From assembly GCA_021780095.1 (NCBI GenBank), contig JAJXZK010000037.1, positions 1-17,658 on the forward strand: DNA of 17,658 nucleotides, given 5' to 3'. Position numbers and translations under genes: made by a program. Of the stretch, positions 1-6,729 are shown one piece after another. This DNA is from Acidobacteriota bacterium (GTDB lineage: Bacteria > Acidobacteriota > Terriglobia > Terriglobales > Acidobacteriaceae). The notes beneath the pieces were generated by a model. It was not told where the DNA came from. It saw only the letters and a program-made list of their open reading frames with translations, and made no database searches. Each line of letters begins with the position of its first letter. Positions within the stretch are counted from its first letter, which is position 1.

Positions 1-212
1 ACTGCCCCACGTTGAACGAGGCGCAAATGCTGGTCAGCCTGCTTTCCTCCTTCGGTATTGAGGCGAGGATTGAAGGCGAGAACTTTCTGCGCATGGTGGG
101 CAGCATGGTGCCGGGCAGCGACGGTATTCGCGTGCAGGTACGGCAAGCGGATGCGGAAGCGGCGCTGGAGATTTTGAACCCCGGTCCCGAGTCGAACTTC
201 GAAGAGAAATAG
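1..212 (+). CDS. DUF2007-type small protein, 5' end cut by window edge
   Basis: The reading frame is already open at the left edge (codons from position 3 read Cys-Pro-Thr before the TTG at 12), so this is probably the C-terminal part of a gene beginning outside the window. The visible part, about 69 residues, has the pattern of DUF2007 ('putative signal transducing protein') domains: an NEAQMLVSLLSSFGIEARIE helix-strand segment, a short glycine-rich turn, then an IRVQV strand and a DAEAALEIL helix. The family is a small alpha/beta domain of unknown biochemical role, often found alone or fused to zinc ribbons. No catalytic residues can be named. A 7-bp hairpin follows the TAG stop. The TTG at 12 is a possible but unconvincing start. 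Family assignment is from overall pattern only. Confidence 0.6.
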   Translation, partial: CPTLNEAQMLVSLLSSFGIEARIEGENFLRMVGSMVPGSDGIRVQVRQADAEAALEILNPGPESNFEEK

Positions 213-219
213 GTTCGCT

Positions 220-238
220 GCCGCGAAATCCTCGCGGC
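220..238 (+). terminator. GC-rich hairpin after the DUF2007-type gene
   Basis: GCCGCGA (220-226) pairs perfectly with TCGCGGC (232-238) around a 5-nt loop, starting 7 nt after the stop codon. No T-run follows, so it may be a weak or Rho-assisted terminator or only an mRNA 3' stabiliser. Confidence 0.4.
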
Positions 239-706
239 CGATTGGGACAACTCCAGGTCGGCGGATTGACCAGTGCCTGACGGGTAGTTTTTCACCGTCT
301 TTGCGCAAGGTCAGCCAGATGACATGGGCGATTAGTTTTCAGTACAGGATGCGCCACACCCTTTGTCCCGATTGGGCTAGGTCATCGCCATCGCGGAGTC
401 AGGTCGCTTCTGGTCTCTTCTCCGCCGAATCATCGCGAGCATGTCGCGGCATAAATTGACCCGTACTCTGCTGTCATACGAAATTAGACTGAGAACCAGT
501 GGCGATTCGTAGCCAGCATGAGGGAAATGCCGGATTTCTATCGCCGCCATAACATCGTTCGTGACGTTGCGCTCATCTCAATACAGAAGTAGGCGAAGCT
601 TTGAGAGCGACGTGCAAAGCGCCGCGCAATTTCGCCTCGCCATCGATCTCCGCGTCACTCGAGATCAGTTTGCATGAAGTAATCTTTAAGCAGTCGGAGC
701 CTGGAA
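239..706. other. Non-coding gap before queC
   Basis: No frame on either strand gives a convincing protein and I recognise no tRNA, riboswitch or repeat. A TTGACC (456-461) with AT-rich sequence about 17 nt downstream could be a promoter, but it lies some 245 nt before queC. The last bases hold the queC ribosome-binding site GGAG (696-699). A preQ1 riboswitch was considered because of queC, but I could not see its short pseudoknot pattern or a terminator near the gene. Confidence 0.5.
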
Positions 707-1408
707 TTGGTTAATGAAATTCGTTTGCCCACTCGGCCTCGCGCCGTAGTTTCGCTTTCTGGAGGTATGGATTCCTCTGTTTGCCTGGCATTGGCCGCCA
801 GGGATTATGATGTTTATGCCCTTCATTTCAGCTATGGTCAACGCACAGAGCAACGCGAGTTGACCAGCGCGCGGGCAATTACCGAGCGAGTCGGTGTTCG
901 CCAGTTTTTACCGTTGAAGACCGACCTGTTTCGTCAGATCGGGGGTTCGGCGTTGACGGATAAGAATATCGCCGTGCCGGAGGCTCCTGCAACGGCAAAA
1001 ATCGGGGAAGAGGTTCCAGTCACTTACGTGCCATTTCGCAATGCACATTTTCTGTCTGCTGCGGTCAGTTGGGCGGAGGTGCTGGGGGCACAAGCCATTT
1101 TTATTGGCGCGGTCGAGCAGGACAGTTCCGGCTATCCCGATTGTCGGCCAACATACTATGCCGCTTTCCAGAAGGTGATCGAGACGGGGACCAAAGAAGG
1201 GAATATTAAGATTCATACGCCCCTAATTCACATGAAAAAAAGTGAGATTGTCCGGCTTGGCGTGGAGCTAAAGGCTCCGTTGCATCTCACATGGTCCTGC
1301 TATTCGGGTGAGGATCGCGCTTGTGGAGTGTGCGACAGCTGTGTACTGCGCTTGCGGGCATTCGCGGAGGCAGGAGTGGCTGATCCCATTCCGTATGTTG
1401 GCTTCTAG
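707..1408 (+). CDS. queC: 7-cyano-7-deazaguanine (preQ0) synthase
   Basis: QueC converts 7-carboxy-7-deazaguanine plus ammonia to preQ0 with ATP, in the cytoplasmic pathway to queuosine tRNA modification. The 233-residue length is normal. Visible motifs are the PP-loop SGGMDSS at residues 18-24 (ATP pyrophosphatase), SYGQR at 42-46, VPFRN at 108-112, the substrate-site block EQDSSGYPDCRPTYYAAFQ at 137-155, and four zinc-ligand cysteines, C198, C206, C209 and C212 (CGVCDSC). The start is TTG: an in-frame stop at 680-682 leaves little room upstream, and GGAG at 696-699 sits 7 nt before it. A CTG at 701 is a less likely alternative. The other queuosine genes queD, queE and queF are not in the window, so this copy stands alone between non-coding stretches. 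Confidence 0.95.
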   Translation: MVNEIRLPTRPRAVVSLSGGMDSSVCLALAARDYDVYALHFSYGQRTEQRELTSARAITERVGVRQFLPLKTDLFRQIGGSALTDKNIAVPEAPATAKIGEEVPVTYVPFRNAHFLSAAVSWAEVLGAQAIFIGAVEQDSSGYPDCRPTYYAAFQKVIETGTKEGNIKIHTPLIHMKKSEIVRLGVELKAPLHLTWSCYSGEDRACGVCDSCVLRLRAFAEAGVADPIPYVGF

Positions 1409-1564
1409 CCAGGACTATCTGCGGATGCAAGCACCTTCGGATTGTCAGGAAAGTTGGGGGTGCGGTGTTCTTGGTCCTGTTCTAGCTTTAGAATGGCGTT
1501 GAGACATGGTTTCAGCGGCGTTGAGTGAAAATCATCGCGTCAAGATGTGTCGAGGAGACGAGAA

Positions 1565-2764
1565 ATGGTAAAGATTCAAGGCGTTCTATCTTCAAGGTCC
1601 GCAAAAATGTTTGCGGCAATTTCGGCAGTATCCTGCGCCGCTATGTGTGCGGCATTGTTCGTGATCCTCGGCAGTCTGACGCCCTCCACAGCATGGGCTC
1701 AGGCGACTGCCGGCCCAGCGCCCGCGGCGGGTGCAACAACCGCCAGCATTCATGGCCACGCCCAGGACCCCTTAAGCCAGCCCGTAGCCAATACGGCTGT
1801 GGAAGTGACGACCGACGCGAAAACGGCTCTGTATACCTTTACGACAGACGCAAACGGTGACTTCAAGGGCAGCGGCATCAAGCCGGGCACGTACACCATC
1901 ATCCTGTTCGGGGACATCAAGGGAAAAGATGGCAAGATGGCGAAGGGAATCATCGACTATCAGCAGAACGTAAAACTGACAGCCGGAACCGACACTCAGG
2001 TCGACTTCGATATGACCCGACAGGCCTATGTTTCGAAGTTGCCCCCGGATGTACAAAAACAGATCGCCGCTGTGCGCAAAGAGAATGAAGCGACGGAGAA
2101 GCAAAACAGCCAGATCAAGAACGTGAATAAGCTGATCGTCGATGCTCGTGCGGCACGCAAGTCAGGCAACTTCGACCAGGCGATCGCGCTGGATACGCAA
2201 GCGACCCAGGCCAAGCCGGACGTAGGTCTGACATGGTACGAACTGGGGGATAGCGAACTGGCGGCGAAGAAATATCCGGACGCCGCTACCAACTACAAGA
2301 AAGCCCTGACCTTGCTGGCTGCCGAAAAGGCTCCGAAGCCCGATGTCATCGCAGCCGCGGACAACAACTTGGGCGAGGCGCTCGCGAAGTCGGGGAACGT
2401 GAACGATGCGGTTGCTGCATATGAGGCGGCTGCCAAGGCAGATCCGACGCAAGCAGGCATGTACTATGCCAACGAGGCGATCGTTTTGTTCAAGACGGGC
2501 CAGGGCGACGCGGCGGGAACTGCGGCCGACAAAGCCATCACAGCCGACCCAACCAAGGCCATCGCGTATTACATCAAAGGATGGTCCTTGGTGCAGCACG
2601 CCACCATCGATCCCAAGACCAACAAAATCGTGTTGCCTCCGGGCTGCGCCGAAGCCTATCAGAAGTTTCTTTCGATGGCACCGACTGGACCGCTGGCCGA
2701 AGATGCGCAAAATATCCTGCAGCAAGCGGGTCAAACCGTTCACTCGTCGTACAAAAAGCACTGA
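1565..2764 (+). CDS. Exported carboxypeptidase-regulatory-like / TPR protein
   Basis: A 399-residue secreted or periplasmic protein of no known specific function. Residues 1-45 form a signal peptide (basic start, hydrophobic core, likely cleavage AWA|QA at 45/46). Residues about 60-148 look like a carboxypeptidase-regulatory-like beta-sandwich (strand pattern with TTDANGDFKGSGIKPGTYTI at about 93-112). A charged helix at 160-190 leads to about five TPR repeats over 190-372, with motifs such as LGDSELAAKKYPDAATNYKKAL. Such proteins usually act as scaffolds for protein contacts; no enzyme motif is seen. The ATG at 1565 is preferred over an in-frame GTG at 1547 because GAGGAG (1552-1557) lies 7 nt before it. 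A TAGAAT at 1489-1494 is a possible -10 box. The gene ends in a strong hairpin, so it is probably a single transcription unit. Confidence 0.85.
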   Translation: MVKIQGVLSSRSAKMFAAISAVSCAAMCAALFVILGSLTPSTAWAQATAGPAPAAGATTASIHGHAQDPLSQPVANTAVEVTTDAKTALYTFTTDANGDFKGSGIKPGTYTIILFGDIKGKDGKMAKGIIDYQQNVKLTAGTDTQVDFDMTRQAYVSKLPPDVQKQIAAVRKENEATEKQNSQIKNVNKLIVDARAARKSGNFDQAIALDTQATQAKPDVGLTWYELGDSELAAKKYPDAATNYKKALTLLAAEKAPKPDVIAAADNNLGEALAKSGNVNDAVAAYEAAAKADPTQAGMYYANEAIVLFKTGQGDAAGTAADKAITADPTKAIAYYIKGWSLVQHATIDPKTNKIVLPPGCAEAYQKFLSMAPTGPLAEDAQNILQQAGQTVHSSYKKH

Positions 2765-2799
2765 TCCGCTTCAATCGTCCATGCAATATAACGCCAACT

Positions 2800-2832
2800 C
2801 AACGGCTCCCCAGCGATATCAGGGAGCCGTTG
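2800..2832 (+). terminator. Hairpin after TPR gene
   Basis: CAACGGCTCCC (2800-2810) and GGGAGCCGTTG (2822-2832) form a perfect 11-bp stem with an 11-nt loop, 35 nt after the stop codon and 27 nt before moeA. A U-tract is missing, so termination strength is uncertain; it separates the TPR gene from the molybdenum-cofactor genes. Confidence 0.6.
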
Positions 2833-2858
2833 GTGTCTGCTAACAAGAGGGTTGCAGG

Positions 2859-4232
2859 ATGCAGAGGAGTCCGTCGTCAGATGTTTCGCTGGGCGGACCC
2901 GCCGCCCTCATCTCCTTCGTCGAAGCTTGCTCGATCGTTTCGGCGCAAGCGACTGCCATTCAAGCCACGATTCCCAGCGAAGGCGCAAACTGCGATCTGA
3001 TCGACGCTCTCAATCGCCGATTGGCAGTTGCACTGGTTGCGGATCGCGACCAGCCTCCATTTTCACGAGTTACACGAGACGGGTACGCGGTTCGGGCGAA
3101 GGATCTGAACTCCGACACATTCTTGCGCGTGATGGGCCAGATTCGGGCCGGGGAGGCGTGGCCATCCGGTAATCCCCCGGTGGCTGCAGGAGAGGCCGTA
3201 GAAATTACGACAGGTGCGCCATTGCCGCCTGGAGCCGACGCCGTGTTGATGGTCGAACACGCGCAGGAAACAGGGGGAGCATCGGCGGTCGATGCGAGCG
3301 GTGAAGCGCGATTGCAACGATGGGTACGCCCGCTTTCCGGCCGAACCCTCGTACCGGCTGAGAATGTCGTTCCAGAAGGGAGTGAAGCTCGCCGTGGAGA
3401 TATTTTGTTAGATCCCGGTTCTCGACTTGGGCCAGAACAAGTCGCGCTGGCGGCATCCTGCGGTTTTCTTTCGGTTCCTGTTTTCCCGAAGCCAAATGTT
3501 GCCATCCTTGCGACCGGCGACGAACTGGTCGATGCATCGGCACGGGTGGGATTATTCGCCTCAATTTCGGGCGACGCCGGGGCTGCCATTCAGCCGCATC
3601 AGATTTATGACTCGAATAGTCACGCCCTGGCCGCGCTGGTCCAGCAGGCTGGTGGAACCCCACTTCGACAGCGTCCCGCGCGGGATGAGAGGGACGATCT
3701 TGGCGCCTCTATCCGGGAAGGGCTGCAGGCCGCGCCTTTGTTGTTGCTGACGGGCGGTGTCTCCATGGGTAAATTCGATCTGGTCGAAGAGGTGATGGGC
3801 CGCATGGGTGCGGAGTTTTTCTTCACTGGCGTCAAAATGCAGCCGGGAAAGCCAGTCGTCTTCGGTCGCGTGCCCTCCGATGGTGATCGACCTGAACGAT
3901 ATTTTTTCGGATTGCCGGGGAATCCAGTCTCCACCATGGTGACGTTTCGAGTTTTTGTCGCGCCCTTGCTGGCGGCGTTGACGGGCGAACGAAACTGGCA
4001 GCCGAATATTGCGATGGCCAAGCTCGGTGGCGATTTTCGCACCAAGGCTGGACTGACGCGGTTTCTGCCGGCTTATCTGGTGACTTCTTCGACGGTTCCG
4101 ACGGTGACTCCAATACGCACGCAGGGCTCTGGCGATCTGGCAGCGAATGCGCGCGTGAATTGTTATCTGATCGTCCCGGAGGATTGCGATCATCTCAGCC
4201 CCGATCAGATGGTGCGCGTGCTGTTGCGCTGA
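2859..4232 (+). CDS. moeA: Molybdopterin molybdenumtransferase
   Basis: MoeA inserts molybdate into adenylylated molybdopterin in the last step of molybdenum-cofactor synthesis in the cytoplasm. At 457 residues it is slightly longer than the usual 400-420. Motifs in order: DQPPFSRVTRDGYA at 64-77 (most relatives have SxMDGYA, here TRDGYA), TTGAPLPPGAD at 117-127, ATGDELV at 218-224 opening the molybdopterin-binding domain, IYDSN at 249-253, TGGVSMGKFD at 298-307, KMQPGKP at 326-332 and GLPGNPVST at 351-359; a short domain IV ends the protein. An extra stretch of about 15 residues lies between GDELV and IYDSN. The ATG has AAGAGGG (2845-2851) 7 nt upstream. moaC of the same pathway follows 73 nt downstream on the same strand. 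Confidence 0.95.
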   Translation: MQRSPSSDVSLGGPAALISFVEACSIVSAQATAIQATIPSEGANCDLIDALNRRLAVALVADRDQPPFSRVTRDGYAVRAKDLNSDTFLRVMGQIRAGEAWPSGNPPVAAGEAVEITTGAPLPPGADAVLMVEHAQETGGASAVDASGEARLQRWVRPLSGRTLVPAENVVPEGSEARRGDILLDPGSRLGPEQVALAASCGFLSVPVFPKPNVAILATGDELVDASARVGLFASISGDAGAAIQPHQIYDSNSHALAALVQQAGGTPLRQRPARDERDDLGASIREGLQAAPLLLLTGGVSMGKFDLVEEVMGRMGAEFFFTGVKMQPGKPVVFGRVPSDGDRPERYFFGLPGNPVSTMVTFRVFVAPLLAALTGERNWQPNIAMAKLGGDFRTKAGLTRFLPAYLVTSSTVPTVTPIRTQGSGDLAANARVNCYLIVPEDCDHLSPDQMVRVLLR

Positions 4233-4289
4233 TCTTTATCGCGCGGTCGCACGAACCTTGTTGCCGTAGTGTGATTATGAATCGACTCC

Positions 4290-4298
4290 TGCTACGCT
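4290..4298 (+). promoter_or_regulatory. Candidate extended -10 element at moaC
   Basis: TG-C-TACGCT (TGn plus a TAnnnT hexamer) ends 7 nt before the moaC ATG, so transcription would begin next to the start codon. No clear -35 box is visible. Inferred from sequence pattern only. Confidence 0.35.
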
Positions 4299-4305
4299 GT
4301 TGGTC

Positions 4306-4782
4306 ATGAGCAAGCTTTCTCATTACGACTCCGCCGGGCGTGCTCACATGGTGGACGTCAGCGACAAGGCCGCATCCAAGCGCGAGGCGGAAGCGACAGC
4401 GATGGTCGAAATGTCTCCCGAAGTGATGGCCGCCCTGCCTGCCAATCCCAAAGGCAATCCGCTGGAAGTCGCGCGTTTCGCGGGTATTCAGGCCGCCAAG
4501 CGGACAGCGGAATTGATTCCGATGTGTCATCCGCTTCCTCTGACATTTGTGGATGTCTTCACAGAAATTCGACCCAAGGGTGTCTTCATCCGGGCCACGG
4601 CGGCGACTGCGGGACCCACAGGCGTAGAGATGGAGGCAATGGTGGCAGCCTCGATCGCCGCTTTGACCATCTATGACATGTGTAAGGCCATGGACAAGAG
4701 CATCGCCATCAAGCACGTTGTGCTGGAGCGGAAGTCGGGTGGCAAGAGCGGAGAGTATCGCCGAACTCCGCGGAACCCATAA
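4306..4782 (+). CDS. moaC: Cyclic pyranopterin monophosphate synthase
   Basis: MoaC turns the MoaA product (3',8-cyclo-7,8-dihydro-GTP) into cyclic pyranopterin monophosphate, the first stable intermediate of molybdenum-cofactor synthesis. The 158-residue length is typical. Visible are HYDSAGRAHMVDVSDK at 6-21, ARFAGIQAAKRTAELIPMCHP at 56-76 with the conserved His75, TGVEMEA at 105-111, YDMCK at 123-127 (Asp124 and Lys127 match the catalytic Asp/Lys of the family) and KSGGKSG at 143-149. The normally conserved KGD triplet reads KGN (49-51). The ATG at 4306 is chosen over an in-frame TTG at 4300 because the protein then begins like its relatives; no Shine-Dalgarno sequence is seen, but a -10-like element sits just upstream. 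moaA, moaD and moaE are not in the window. Confidence 0.95.
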   Translation: MSKLSHYDSAGRAHMVDVSDKAASKREAEATAMVEMSPEVMAALPANPKGNPLEVARFAGIQAAKRTAELIPMCHPLPLTFVDVFTEIRPKGVFIRATAATAGPTGVEMEAMVAASIAALTIYDMCKAMDKSIAIKHVVLERKSGGKSGEYRRTPRNP

Positions 4783-4842
4783 GGTTGTTGCTTTCCGCCA
4801 TCATTCTCTGTCCATGGAAATACCTCAATGCATGGAGAAAGA

Positions 4843-5982
4843 ATGCGCCAACTGCCCTTGCTCTTTATTTTTACTTCCTCAAAACAATTGCTGCTGTTGA
4901 TTGAGCGCCATGCTCATCGACTGGTGTTTGGTTCGTTTGTCCTGAGCGCAACCATGATTGCCGGCTTTGTGGGCTATTGGGTGGTCTTTCACCTGATTCT
5001 TCGCAAATCCGTGTCGCCAACGCATCACCTTACGCTGCAACGATTTCGTAAGCCCACGTTCTGGATGCTGGTAGTGTCGGGCGCGATGCTGGCGGTTCCG
5101 GCGTTTGGTTTGTCCAATTATGCCGAAGACATTACCGAGCACGTGCTTCACATCTTTTTCATCCTGTGCCTGGGATGGATGCTGATCTGCGGCGTCTACG
5201 CGGTGCAGGATATTTTGCTGCGCCGCTACGATATCAGCCTGGCGGACAACCTGCGGGCACGACAGGTGCGCACGCAGATGGCCGTCATGCGGCGCCTCGC
5301 CATCGGATTTGTCGGTTTGCTTGCCTTGGGTTTGATTCTCTACACGTTCAACCACACCCGCCTCTGGCAGGCTGGCGCGGGATTGCTGGCCTCCGCGGGA
5401 TTGGCATCGCTGGCACTGGCGGCGGCGGCGAAAACCACTGTCTCCAACCTGCTGGCCGGCATACAGATCGCAATCACGGAACCGATTCGCATCGACGACG
5501 TCGTCATTGTGGACGGCCAGTGGGGCCGGATTGAGGAAATCACTGCCGCCTATGTTGTGGTGTGCATCTGGAATCTGCAGCGGTTGATCGTGCCGCTTAG
5601 CTACTTCATTGAAAATCCATTTCAGAACTGGACTCGCACCTCCGCCAACCTGATCGGCACCTGTTACATTTACGCGGACTATAGCTGCCCGATCGGGCCG
5701 TTGCGCGAGGAATACCTGCGCGTGTTGAGGGGCACCGATCTATGGGATGGCAAAGCCCAGGTGCTGCAGGTGACGGATCTGTTTCAGCAAACGATGCAGA
5801 TTCGCGCCCTAATGAGCTCCGCCGACTCCGGAAAATTGTTTGACCTGCGTTGTTACGTGCGGGAAAAGATGATTGCCTTCCTGCAGCAGAACTATCCGCA
5901 TTGCCTGCCCAAGCAACGCATCGCCGAACTGCAGAACGCGCCGTGGGAACAAGCGAATGAACCGCTGCAGCCAACGCGTTAA
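4843..5982 (+). CDS. MscS-family mechanosensitive ion channel
   Basis: An inner-membrane small-conductance mechanosensitive-type channel, expected to open under membrane tension and release solutes during osmotic downshock. The 379-residue product has about five membrane segments (roughly 28-53, 73-90, 102-120, 150-168, 178-205). The last is the Gly/Ala-rich pore helix typical of MscS (GAGLLASAGLASLALAAAAK), followed by the beta domain (NLLAGIQIAITEPIRIDDVV onward to NPFQNWTR, about 202-265) and a cytoplasmic C-terminal alpha/beta domain. The ATG at 4843 is favoured because GGAG (4834-4837) lies 5 nt upstream; an ATG at 4828 would add five residues and has a weaker site. It follows moaC by 60 nt on the same strand without an obvious terminator, so read-through is possible, although the functions are unrelated. 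It converges with the SdpI gene. Confidence 0.9.
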   Translation: MRQLPLLFIFTSSKQLLLLIERHAHRLVFGSFVLSATMIAGFVGYWVVFHLILRKSVSPTHHLTLQRFRKPTFWMLVVSGAMLAVPAFGLSNYAEDITEHVLHIFFILCLGWMLICGVYAVQDILLRRYDISLADNLRARQVRTQMAVMRRLAIGFVGLLALGLILYTFNHTRLWQAGAGLLASAGLASLALAAAAKTTVSNLLAGIQIAITEPIRIDDVVIVDGQWGRIEEITAAYVVVCIWNLQRLIVPLSYFIENPFQNWTRTSANLIGTCYIYADYSCPIGPLREEYLRVLRGTDLWDGKAQVLQVTDLFQQTMQIRALMSSADSGKLFDLRCYVREKMIAFLQQNYPHCLPKQRIAELQNAPWEQANEPLQPTR

Positions 5983-6010
5983 TTACAGCGGCGATGGAAG
6001 ACAAACAACT

Positions 6011-6337
6011 CTACCTTCGCTGTGTTGGTTTCGTCAGAATTCGGAATGTGGTCCATGCGTTCGCAATGATCAGCGCACTGATCTGAATCAACACCGATGT
6101 CAGATGTCCGGCATGTGTGTTGCGCAAAGCGGGAATGGCAAACTCGATGGCGACACAAAACATCATCGAGAGGATGATTGAGAGTCCTGCGATGCGATTG
6201 GCGCGGTACCATGTCGCGCGGTCACGGCGCGAGCGTTCATTCCGAAAACCGTAGATTGCATTCGGGCCCACCCATCCGAAGATCAACGGAAGAGAATACA
6301 GCGTCGCGAGAATCGGGAAAGTCAACAGTAGAAACAT
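6011..6337 (-). CDS. SdpI-family small membrane protein
   Basis: A 108-residue protein with three membrane segments (about 2-24, 48-66 and 80-97). Between the first two it has the hallmark GPNAIYGFRNERSRRDRATW followed by YRANRIAG, matching the PNxxxGxRxxxT...W...NR core of the SdpI/YhfL family. In Bacillus, SdpI gives immunity to the SdpC toxin; most relatives, probably including this one, have no proven role. No ArsR-type SdpR regulator lies beside it. The start codon has at best a weak ribosome-binding site. Upstream there is a promoter, a short leader and an intrinsic terminator ending 30 nt before the ATG, so expression may be set by premature termination. It ends 28 nt from the stop of the convergent MscS gene. 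Confidence 0.8.
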   Translation of the reverse strand: MFLLLTFPILATLYSLPLIFGWVGPNAIYGFRNERSRRDRATWYRANRIAGLSIILSMMFCVAIEFAIPALRNTHAGHLTSVLIQISALIIANAWTTFRILTKPTQRR

Positions 6338-6366
6338 AACCTATTGTTTCAAGGCGAGTTACAAAC

Positions 6367-6399
6367 GGAAAAACCGCCCGGCAACAGGGCGGTTTTTCC
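6367..6399 (-). terminator. Strong intrinsic terminator in the SdpI leader
   Basis: GGAAAAACCGCCC and GGGCGGTTTTTCC form a perfect 13-bp stem with a 7-nt loop (6380-6386). The A/T flanks give a run of five U residues on either strand, so it could stop RNA polymerase in both directions. It lies between a promoter at 6453-6481 and the SdpI start codon at 6337, which points to attenuation or to an independent RNA of about 80 nt. Confidence 0.8.
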
Positions 6400-6446
6400 T
6401 TCAAGGGAGAATAGTTCCAACGGAGGCAAAGCCATCAGAACTTTCT
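6367..6446 (-). ncRNA. Candidate leader RNA / small RNA before SdpI gene
   Basis: From the predicted start site (about 6446, 7 nt after the -10 box) to the terminator is about 80 nt. The leader part has a possible weak hairpin: AGTTC/GAACT (6438-6442 with 6413-6417) enclosing GGC-TTT-GCC (6433-6425). I match it to no known riboswitch class, and no antiterminator pairing is evident by eye. Existence and function are inferred from the promoter-terminator pair. Confidence 0.4.
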
Positions 6447-6452
6447 GGCGTC

Positions 6453-6481
6453 ATACTATGAGCCGCACCGGAGGGTGTCAA
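6453..6481 (-). promoter_or_regulatory. Promoter of the SdpI leader
   Basis: On the minus strand TTGACA (6481-6476) is followed after exactly 17 nt by TAGTAT (6458-6453), a perfect -35 and a 4/6 -10 box of the housekeeping-sigma type. This is the best-matching promoter I found in the window. Confidence 0.6.
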
Positions 6482-6485
6482 GGCA

Positions 6486-6532
6486 TTTCAGGCCCAAATT
6501 TACCTGAAAAATAACTATCGTAGATTCAGGTA
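6486..6532. promoter_or_regulatory. TTCAGG half-site cluster (candidate operator)
   Basis: TTTCAGG (6486-6492) faces CCTGAAA (6503-6509) across 10 nt, a perfect 7-bp inverted repeat. TACCTGAA (6501-6508) faces TTCAGGTA (6525-6532) across 16 nt. Three TTCAGG/CCTGAA half-sites therefore sit immediately upstream of the -35 box of the SdpI-leader promoter, where an activator or repressor could bind. The protein is unknown. Confidence 0.4.
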
Positions 6533-6729
6533 GTTGCAGGAAATCCCACCGTAGCCGTGCAAAGCCGATTTTTCTCCCGATCTTCGCCCGTTGCCCTTAA
6601 CATTCTGGCATAACTTTATGATTCTAAAACATCTTACCCGGAACCCACTGGGGAAACACCACCGATTTCCGCTCGATCCACAATTTGGGAAGCTTCGTCA
6701 ACCGGCCCGACCGCGCCCGGCCAGTAATA
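6533..6729. other. Non-coding stretch downstream of the DUF6599-type gene
   Basis: Part of the 392-base gap between the SdpI and DUF6599-type genes (6338-6729); the control elements at 6367-6532 are listed separately. In this remaining part I see no gene, repeat or clear terminator. The DUF6599-type transcript may end here or at the bidirectional hairpin at 6367-6399. Confidence 0.45.

Noticed and set aside
560..706. preQ1 riboswitch for queC
   Set aside because: No C-rich loop/A-rich tail pseudoknot pattern and no expression platform could be seen near the TTG start.
2162..2761. 199-residue minus-strand frame opposite the TPR gene
   Set aside because: The plus frame has a signal peptide, domains and ribosome site; the antisense frame has none.
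3561..4193. 210-residue frame on the minus strand inside moeA (and a similar one at 2960-3589)
   Set aside because: moeA has all its motifs in the plus frame; these antisense frames are Arg/Ser/Pro-rich shadows.
6410..6446. Fluoride (crcB) riboswitch before the SdpI gene
   Set aside because: The leader contains CTGATGGCT-like sequence, but the 5' GGnGATGG stem and the AACCGC element are not in place, and no fluoride exporter is nearby.
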